This document shows, in pieces, positions 57,819-64,000 of a stretch of 64,000 bases of DNA. The translations under genes and the position numbers were made by a program. Numbering within the stretch: position 1 is the first letter of the stretch; every line of letters starts with the position of its first letter. The notes beneath the pieces are model-generated. The model was given only the letters and a program-made list of their open reading frames with translations. It had not been told where the DNA came from and did not search any database. Origin of the DNA: Adiantum capillus-veneris (taxonomy: Eukaryota > Streptophyta > Polypodiopsida > Polypodiales > Pteridaceae); assembly GCA_014529385.2 (NCBI GenBank), contig CM043944.1, positions 56,987,268 to 57,051,267 on the forward strand. Direction: 5' to 3'.

Positions 57819-58508
57819 TTTTACTGATAACATTAAATTCTCTATTCCAATCCACCTATTCCGAATGGATATGGGTACAGTGTAAATTCAACTTGGGTCG
57901 GAACCAAGCGAATAGGGCCCCTCAGAGATTCTTGGGGCCCCTATTCACCTGGTTCTGACTCTAGTCACGTCACCTATTATGACATTAGCGCATGGGACAG
58001 AACCAAGTGAATAGAGACCTTGAGGGATACTCCAAGCCCAATATTCGCTTGGTTATGACACCAAATACAGACCAATATTAACTAGTAGTTTTGACTTGCT
58101 TTTTCTTTCAGACATGGGGATCATAGTCTTCAAGACAGACGATGTGGGCAAGGATACAGAGCATTTACTAATAACATTAAATTCTCTGTTCCAATCCACC
58201 TATTCCAAATGGACGAGGAAATAGCGTAAATTCAGCTTGGGTCAAAACCAAGCAAATAGGGCCCTTCGGAGATTCTTGGGACCCCTATTCGCCTGGTTCT
58301 GACTCTAGTCACGTTATCTATTATAACATTAGCACACGGGACATAACCAAGCAAATAGAGACCTTGAGGGATACTCCAAGCTCAATATTCGCTTGGTTAT
58401 GACACCAAATAGAGACCAAATTTGAATAGTAGTTTTGGCTTGCTTTTTCTTGCGGTCATGGGGATCATAGTCCTGGAGACAGATGATGTGGGCGAGGATA
58501 CATGTGAA
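57819..58508. repeat. 345-bp tandem duplication with hairpins, includes a first exon
   Basis: Unit 1 is 57819-58163, unit 2 58164-58508. Each has two inverted pairs, for example AACCAAGCGAATAGGGCCCC with GGGGCCCCTATTCACCTGGT (57902-57954), then AACCAAGTGAATA with TATTCGCTTGGTT. Each unit ends with the start of the ORF described below (ATGGGGATCATAGTC). Unit 1 has a good splice acceptor (TTTTTCTTTCAG, then ACATGGGG); unit 2 has lost its AG. Confidence 0.85.
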
Positions 58509-59595
58509 GAAAAACTATTCACATTCTTATTCAATGCCCGTGCTCATCACCATGCACCAGAACTATCAGGAATGTTTAATGCAGAGTTTTCTATACAGAG
58601 GATCATAGATTGCTCATTTGAGTACCTACAAACCCATTTGCAACAGTATGAGGCAATCATTTGTGACAACTCCATGACATTTGATGGCATGAGATATGTG
58701 CACCCAGCCAACCTTGACCCTAACAAGAGTGCGGCAAGGAGACTGAATCGTTGTCTAGAAAAGAGTCCCTCCAATGCACTGCTTGTACAAGACAGGTGTA
58801 TGAAGCACTTAAAAAAGTGTCGCTTAGTGGAATTCAGCCATGGGTTTGTCTGTTACTTGTACTTGCAGACGGATGGTGAGTCAGAGACTTCCCAGTCAAC
58901 AACTTTCAATAGTTGTCCATTGGCACTGGAGGAAGAGGTAGAGGATGTGGAGGTGCAATTTGACTCAGAAGAAGAGCGGGTAGAGGTATTAAAGGAAACA
59001 TTTGATGCGGGCTTAACTCTTATTTCTCTTGCAAATGCAGCATTAGGGTGCAAGCAAGAAAGCCCAAATAAGGAAGTGACTTTGCCTCTAAATTGCACTC
59101 CCAGCTTTGCTATGGCGGGCGACACCCACTACGTTCTGCTCAAAGATATCATGCATGAGCTGAATATACGGGAGGACTACTACCTAGCTGCAATTGTGAA
59201 TTTTTGTGAGGCAAGTATGGGATTTGTGGATGATGATGGAGTGGACCAATATCTTATTGCTGACACAGTTGTCCACGACTCACAGTTCACTTCAGGGTGG
59301 CAACCCATCAAAGATACATTCAATGAAGCGAAGTCCGGAGAGACTGTGCGCTCCTTGCCGCACTCTCGAAGCAAGGGACTTGCCAATACACCGTGTGCGA
59401 GCCACAAACGGCTCCAAGCACACAACAAGCCTAAACTAGCAAGCTCAAGAAAACAAAGGGTGTGTCACTCACCGCTCTACGCTCGCCTTCGTGGTGGATT
59501 CCTCGCCGCGATGAAGAAGAAGCTGCAGTCGTGCCGCGCTCAACCGCTTCGCCGCCGTCGTGCCTTCGTAATGCTTGATCGCACACACACTCTCC

Positions 59596-59635
<40 letters not shown>

Positions 59636-59717
59636 AGGAGGTGAAGAAGAAGAAGAAGATGGAGATGGAGCAAGAGCACTCTTCAATTGCACAAAAGAGA
59701 GAATGAGTAAAAATTAG
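58458..59717 (+). CDS. Unrecognised ORF in CACTA-like region, 3' part replaced by an LTR
   Basis: I take ATG 58458 as start; the frame is open upstream to 58422 but lacks an earlier ATG. The first 295 codons look like a real protein: MGIIVLETDDVGEDTCEEKL, a helical region with FSIQRIIDCSFEYLQTHLQQ, Cys/Leu-rich VQDRCMKHLKKCRLVEFSHG, an acidic run EEEVEDVEVQFDSEEERVEV, and MHELNIREDYYLAAIVNFCE. No signal peptide, membrane segment or family is recognised. From about 59345 the frame runs into an LTR, and the basic and His/Thr-repeat tail up to the stop at 59717 is LTR-derived, so the original C-terminus is lost. Start region and promoter repeats are duplicated upstream (57819-58163). Confidence 0.5.
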
Positions 59718-59924
59718 GTTTAGTTGGCTTTTATAGGAGCTCATCCCATTCACACTTGGGCGCCCATGCTTAGCCAACTAACCCTAGCATGTTCGTGTTA
59801 GAGTGCGCCTCTCATCGGCGATCACTCTTACCCTTTTCCTATTGGTCCGACAAGCCCGGTACCTAACTCTAAATAATACAACGTTTATAGATCATAGGGT
59901 GTCCGTGTGCCATGAGGGTTAACA
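59345..59924 (-). repeat. 3' LTR of a minus-strand gypsy element
   Basis: The minus strand starts TGTTAACCC just after a polypurine tract and has a TATA box (CTCCTATAAAAG, 59739-59728). CT and CA microsatellites lie at 59597-59633. The distal border at about 59345 (TGTGCGC) is a guess from the TG terminus and the change in character of the ORF that it enters. Confidence 0.6.
59728..59739 (-). promoter_or_regulatory. LTR TATA box
   Basis: The minus strand reads CTCCTATAAAAG within the LTR. Confidence 0.5.
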
Positions 59925-60030
59925 TGCCCCCCTTCCTGATGTAGATTCCGTCCTCGGAAGCTATTGAGTTGAAGCTGGTTCGTCGAGGTGGAAGAGCATT
60001 TGAGATGAATGTCCTTAGCCTTCTTCAGTC
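59925..60030 (-). pseudogene. Polypurine tract and 3' tail of a gypsy pol
   Basis: The minus strand reads CAGGAAGGGGGGCA before the LTR. Upstream, CTTCCGAGGACGGAATCTACATC-like text is the usual tail after integrase in plant gypsy elements (translated: LNSFRGRNLHQEGG). The rest of this element is cut off by the neighbouring LTR. Confidence 0.55.
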
Positions 60031-61534
60031 ACTGCAAAATCAAACAACATTGGCACAGTAATTGCATTCTCTTAAAAAGCATATGCTGTTTTAGGTAGAC
60101 AAATTGATTGGTCAAAGAATTTCAAACAATTTGTTAACAATGAACATTAAATTGCAATGTAATCAAATGCATAAACAGATGTAAAGGTAGAAAATTAAAC
60201 AAGTCTGGGGTCGCTAATTTGACGGTCGAAAAGCACTAGAGATCGAATATTAATACCATGGGTAAGCTTCTTAATTTTCTCTGGTCAATTAAGTTGTTTA
60301 ATCGCGAGAGCCAAGTATTCATGTTCGAGGGCTGACTAGAGGCTATATCTAGAAAACTTTGTAGTTAAGCTACCATAAAAGGAATTTCTCATGAAATCAT
60401 CGCCTGACTGATTACTTTTTCTTTGACCCCCCAAAGTCTTTTCACATTGATTCATTGATGATGTGTGTGCTTATTTTGTATGCCTTGGGTTTTTTGCTTT
60501 TCAAGGAAAAGCGCCCACACTGGGAACCTCTAGGACTCTAGTACCATAGGCGATACATGTGAGTGAAGTACCAATTCAAGCCAGGATTTCTCTTCCAGCT
60601 TAAAATTTTACATTGTGGCACTTTGATTTTTTGTTTGTTCATTTTCAGCATTTTAATTTTGTAACTTCGGGGGGTCATATAACACTGTTACCCTCCCCAG
60701 GCTCATCACATTAGTAAACTCCCTTTATAATACTTAAGCTAAAGGTCAATAGGGTCAAGCCCACTAGAAAGCCCTAGTACATTTCATACAATGCTGCCTA
60801 AATCGGATTAAGAACCTAAGTAACCATTGTTTATTAGGAAGGCATTCCCCATGGTATTAAGAGAAGATTTCTAATACCTAGCTTGGTCAAACTAGCTTAG
60901 TCGGACTGCTTGATTTTTACCCCTAAACAAGTGATTATGACAAAACATTAAATTGAATTAAATGTTTGATACTAAGCCAATGCGCTGAATATTATGCTAC
61001 CAATCACAATCAAAGCAGACAAACATGGATGCAAAAAGATAAGGGCAATGCTAATGGACAAGAAACACCTATTTGTGTTGATGGTCGCGCTTGATTTGAA
61101 GTGTGAACGAGAGAAAGGTTCCATGAAGGTCCAAATCCTATCAATAGCAACACGCTCCTGTACACACTAGGAAACAAAAGGAATACCTCCAGGAGGCACA
61201 TTAGTGGGAAAAGAGAACTTTTCTAATCACTCAACTCTAAAACAGAAACACTCCTATCGTACTAATCTTACCTACCCTCCATTACTCAAGTGATGAGGAT
61301 CAAAAGGTGTTTTATGGCATAGGTTTCTGTTTCACTGTACCAGATGTGACATGTGTAGGTCTGAGTCAATGTTTTGACTTTAATGTGCATACTCGTTTGC
61401 TAATTGCTCTTGCTCTTTATTTTTATTTTTTTTGTGAGTATAAAGCTTTATATGTACATTCCCTAAGATTGGAATTGAGAGGTCAGGGAAAAAGGTTGAG
61501 AGGGAAACAAATGAATGATGACTGTCAGCAAACA
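60031..61534 (-). repeat. 3' LTR of the gag-protease element (left border approximate)
   Basis: The minus strand starts TGTTTGCTGACAG at 61534 immediately after a polypurine tract. About 1.5 kb to the left carries no gene. The left border near 60031 (TGCAAAATC) is inferred from the end of the neighbouring element; the partner LTR is outside the window. Confidence 0.55.
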
Positions 61535-61550
61535 CTCCCCCCTTCCTTGG
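61535..61550 (-). other. Polypurine tract of the gag-protease element
   Basis: The minus strand reads CCAAGGAAGGGGGGAG, separated from the stop codon of the ORF at 61556 by only about five bases. Confidence 0.8.
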
Positions 61551-61555
61551 GTAGA

Positions 61556-64000
61556 TCATACCGTTTGAAATGAGCTTGTCACCCTTTGAAACCAATTATT
61601 CCAGTTGGTAATAGGTGAGGATTTTTGCCAGTAGTTTTCTATTACCCTAGGTGCCTTGTCAAGCTGCAAGGGTGGTAAGGTACTCTCCCAGGATTGAACT
61701 TGAAGTGGTTCATCAGGTGATTCTTGAACACTGGGAGGTGTGGATTCTTTTGTAGCTTCATTGAGGTCCATTACTATAGATGGAGGCTGTGTAGAAGCTT
61801 TTACCTCTATGGATGTATTACATGAGGAGCTAGAATCTTCATGGGACTCCCCCCTTCCTGAGCTAGGTGGAACAAATCGTTCTTTCTTTGGTACCAAAAC
61901 TAGCTCGGGAGCAGGTGTGTAGCATTCTGTGATTTTTTTCTTTCCACGATCATTGATTCGTTTTGGAGCTACGGGATTGGGCTCACTTGGGTCAGGTGAT
62001 AGGTAAGAGCACAATCTACGTTTTGGCACCCAGATTTGATCATTTCCTTGATAGTAGCCTTGGGCTTCCAATAGTCGTTTAGGGATCCATCGCAACATTT
62101 TCTTACTTTTCTTGGAGCGAGTGGTACGTTTCTTACAAGGCTTCTGTTTTTTAGCACTAGCTATGGTCACTAAAGAAGCTTTAGGGACCCACTTGTATGT
62201 TTTCTCTGTTACATTAGGATGAGTCTTGTCGGAAGCGATATGCATTGCTTGTAGCATATTTAAGGGTATAGGCATTTCATCCCCCTCAGGTGTTACCCAG
62301 GTCGTCCCCCTACTTCCCCAAGTGTCTATGGTTGATGCTAGGTGGACCCAATCCACATTGTCTGATTCCGTCATACCCGGTAACACATCCATGTAAGGAG
62401 AATCTTGGCCAATGTCTGTATCCTTCTTACAAGTGTAACAATATTGTAGTGGGGCTGAGTGAACTGTGGTGTCAGAGCGATGATCAATAATGGTTTTACT
62501 CCCTAAGGGGTGTACCTTACCAGTCACCAAATCCACTCTAAGGACAGAGTCTTGGAATTGCAAATAGACATGATTTTTAGACCAATCATGAACCATTTGT
62601 GCTTCCCTCATGAATGGTCGTCCTAAAATCATTTCATATGACATAAGGTGTTTAGAGAAATCCATTACAATGAACGTATGTCGTACCTTGTGTCCTAGAA
62701 CTTTGATCTTAAGATCCTTGTGCATCCCCATAGGTTTGGCTATGGTACCATTTGCCATCTTTACCACAATGTTAGTAACACTGAGGCGGGGTTTTCCCAT
62801 GGATTCCCAACAATCTTTTGTAACGATGCTAACTCCTGCACCACCATCAAGAATTCCCTTTATAGTTAATCCCTTGGCAGTGATGGGTAGGGTTGCATTA
62901 GACTCGTCGCCTTCAAAATACTGCCCTAATTCGTTAATGGGTACCTCGATCACAGACTCGTGTCCATCTAAGTCAAGTGATTGCACATGATTTTCCTCAT
63001 CAATCATAATCGAGTCAGGCCTATTTGGTTGCGCAAACTGCGGTAATCCCGTTCGTAGCTCTCCATTAAGGAATGCTCGAAGTGCAAGGAATAACTCAGG
63101 ATCTCCATACAGCTTTGCTATGATCGTGGTTCGGACCTCAGAAGACATGAAGTCCACTAGTTTGGCAACATTCATTGGCGTTTTGCAGGGTGTAGGTCCT
63201 TGACTAGGAACTGGTGAGGATGGAATCTCATATTCCTCAATGGGATCAGGTATACCTTCGTTAAACATCCTTTCCAACAAGAAGGGTGTATGCTCACTTT
63301 CTGATGTCCCGTCCTCACTCCCTTCTTGGATGATACTAGATATGGCTAACGGTCTATGGTTCATGTGGGGTGGATGAACTTGTGTGGGAAACACTGTGTC
63401 ATGAATTTTGACCTGCATGGGTTCTGGTTCTAGTTTCCTTTGAGTCTCCTCCACTAAACCTCTTAGATGTTTCACCTGCTCAATCTCGTCTACTGGGTTT
63501 GGGTACGTCCCAATCTTCTTTTTACGATTCTTCCCTTTTTGCCCCTGCGGTTTATCTTGGGGGTCTTGGATTGGATTTGGAAACACTTGTGGTGTTTTCA
63601 GAGGCTCTTTATGGTTTTCTCTTATTCGGTTTTCATTTGGTTCCATGTTACGGTTTTCTTTGTCGGTCTTTCCCTTTGTGGTATTGGTTCTAGTCTCCAT
63701 TGTCTCGACTGAATCTGAATCATCCTCGAGGTCATTCATATACACGGGGTCATCTCCTGTTCCTATGTTTGTTTTGGAACTTGGCTTTGAATTTTCCGTA
63801 TTCTGCGACTTCTTCCTTCGTGTCTTCTTTTTCTTTTCTTGGATAATGGACGCGGTATCTCTCTCTTCGAGGATATGGCCTGGCCCTTGAAGTATGGACC
63901 GTGTAATCGCATAAGCGGGTGCGACGGGTGGTATTGGCGATGTCACACTAGCAATTTCGACCAAATTCAGGGGTGTGATTTTAGGCGCATTTGGGTTATA
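61556..64000 (-). CDS. Retroelement polyprotein with protease, no RT (partial, 5' end outside window)
   Basis: More than 810 codons are open to the window edge; no ATG start is seen, so the N-terminus (presumably capsid) lies outside. From N to C: a Lys/Glu/Asn-rich linker; a Pro/Glu region; MNVAKLVDFMSSEVRTTIIA; a retropepsin domain (about 62930-62580) with active site GILDGGAGVSIVTKDCWESM and closing EMILGRPFMREAQMVHDW, both intact; YCYTCKKDTDIG; a Lys-rich region with repeated [KR/Q][IW][WV]-P-K words (YKWVPKASL, LRWIPKRLLEAQGYY, QIWVPKRRL); and an acidic Ser/Pro tail. The stop is followed at once by the polypurine tract. RT, RNase H and integrase are therefore absent in the normal order, and the element must use enzymes from elsewhere. 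The long open frame suggests recent activity. Confidence 0.8.
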   Translation of the reverse strand, partial: YNPNAPKITPLNLVEIASVTSPIPPVAPAYAITRSILQGPGHILEERDTASIIQEKKKKTRRKKSQNTENSKPSSKTNIGTGDDPVYMNDLEDDSDSVETMETRTNTTKGKTDKENRNMEPNENRIRENHKEPLKTPQVFPNPIQDPQDKPQGQKGKNRKKKIGTYPNPVDEIEQVKHLRGLVEETQRKLEPEPMQVKIHDTVFPTQVHPPHMNHRPLAISSIIQEGSEDGTSESEHTPFLLERMFNEGIPDPIEEYEIPSSPVPSQGPTPCKTPMNVAKLVDFMSSEVRTTIIAKLYGDPELFLALRAFLNGELRTGLPQFAQPNRPDSIMIDEENHVQSLDLDGHESVIEVPINELGQYFEGDESNATLPITAKGLTIKGILDGGAGVSIVTKDCWESMGKPRLSVTNIVVKMANGTIAKPMGMHKDLKIKVLGHKVRHTFIVMDFSKHLMSYEMILGRPFMREAQMVHDWSKNHVYLQFQDSVLRVDLVTGKVHPLGSKTIIDHRSDTTVHSAPLQYCYTCKKDTDIGQDSPYMDVLPGMTESDNVDWVHLASTIDTWGSRGTTWVTPEGDEMPIPLNMLQAMHIASDKTHPNVTEKTYKWVPKASLVTIASAKKQKPCKKRTTRSKKSKKMLRWIPKRLLEAQGYYQGNDQIWVPKRRLCSYLSPDPSEPNPVAPKRINDRGKKKITECYTPAPELVLVPKKERFVPPSSGRGESHEDSSSSCNTSIEVKASTQPPSIVMDLNEATKESTPPSVQESPDEPLQVQSWESTLPPLQLDKAPRVIENYWQKSSPITNWNNWFQRVTSSFQTV

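Noticed and set aside
58422-58457. Start of the unknown ORF at 58422
   Set aside because: The codon there is TTG and the stretch overlaps a pyrimidine-rich splice-acceptor remnant; ATG 58458 is preferred.
1-64000. tRNA, rRNA or snRNA genes
   Set aside because: No cloverleaf with A and B boxes or rRNA-like block was noticed; the tRNA-like words are retroelement primer sites.

Overview
The window looks like nuclear DNA from a land plant with a large, repeat-choked genome. I infer this from plant-type Ty3/gypsy and Ty1/copia retrotransposons (primer-binding sites matching initiator tRNA-Met, a chromodomain integrase), TNP2-type CACTA transposons, long GA/CT microsatellites and a short TTTAGGG tract. 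I see no rRNA, tRNA, CRISPR or bacterial-type operon. Nearly all coding capacity belongs to mobile elements, most of it broken by stops and frameshifts, so listed starts and ends of broken genes mark recognisable homology, not translated units. The species cannot be named from the sequence.

1-29.7 kb is a nest. A minus-strand copia (5' LTR 28535-29701, gag 28520-27867) adjoins the 5' LTR of a minus-strand Ty3/gypsy element (LTR 25368-27866; gag, protease, RT and RNase H down to 21004). That pol is split inside RNase H by a plus-strand gypsy element (250-21003), flanked by identical AACAC duplications, and the missing RNase H part resumes at 244-1. The plus-strand element is in turn interrupted by a minus-strand chromovirus (11831-20397) and by a solo LTR (2086-4401). 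It also carries about 3 kb of unexplained coding-like sequence between integrase and 3' LTR.

29.7-47.5 kb: a decayed minus-strand copia pol (29702-32110); the 3' end and LTR of a relative of the plus-strand element (32741-33679); a TNP2-type CACTA transposon ending in a terminal inverted repeat at 40851 and containing a TATGGT-rich minisatellite; a chromovirus remnant joined to a copia gag-protease fragment (40.98-45.8 kb); and a stretch with unrecognised ORFs.

47458-53106 is a complete-looking non-autonomous LTR element of LARD type: two 485-bp LTRs, PBS, PPT and short target duplication, but no recognisable gag or pol. Near its 3' end are five copies of an 18-bp motif.

54380-59.3 kb is the most unusual region. 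It starts with a CACTA-type terminus (CACTACACCAAAACC) and holds several arrays of inverted pairs built on TTCGCTTGGT..TGAC. Between them lie a minus-strand gene with a clear histone H3/CENH3-like fold and a long charged tail (two in-frame stops), and a plus-strand ORF of unknown family whose first-exon region is tandemly duplicated. The 3' LTR of another minus-strand gypsy element (59345-59924) cuts into this ORF.

60-64 kb is the 3' end of a young-looking minus-strand retroelement. Its protease-bearing ORF (more than 800 open codons, running off the window) stops about 5 bp before the polypurine tract, leaving no room for RT or integrase.
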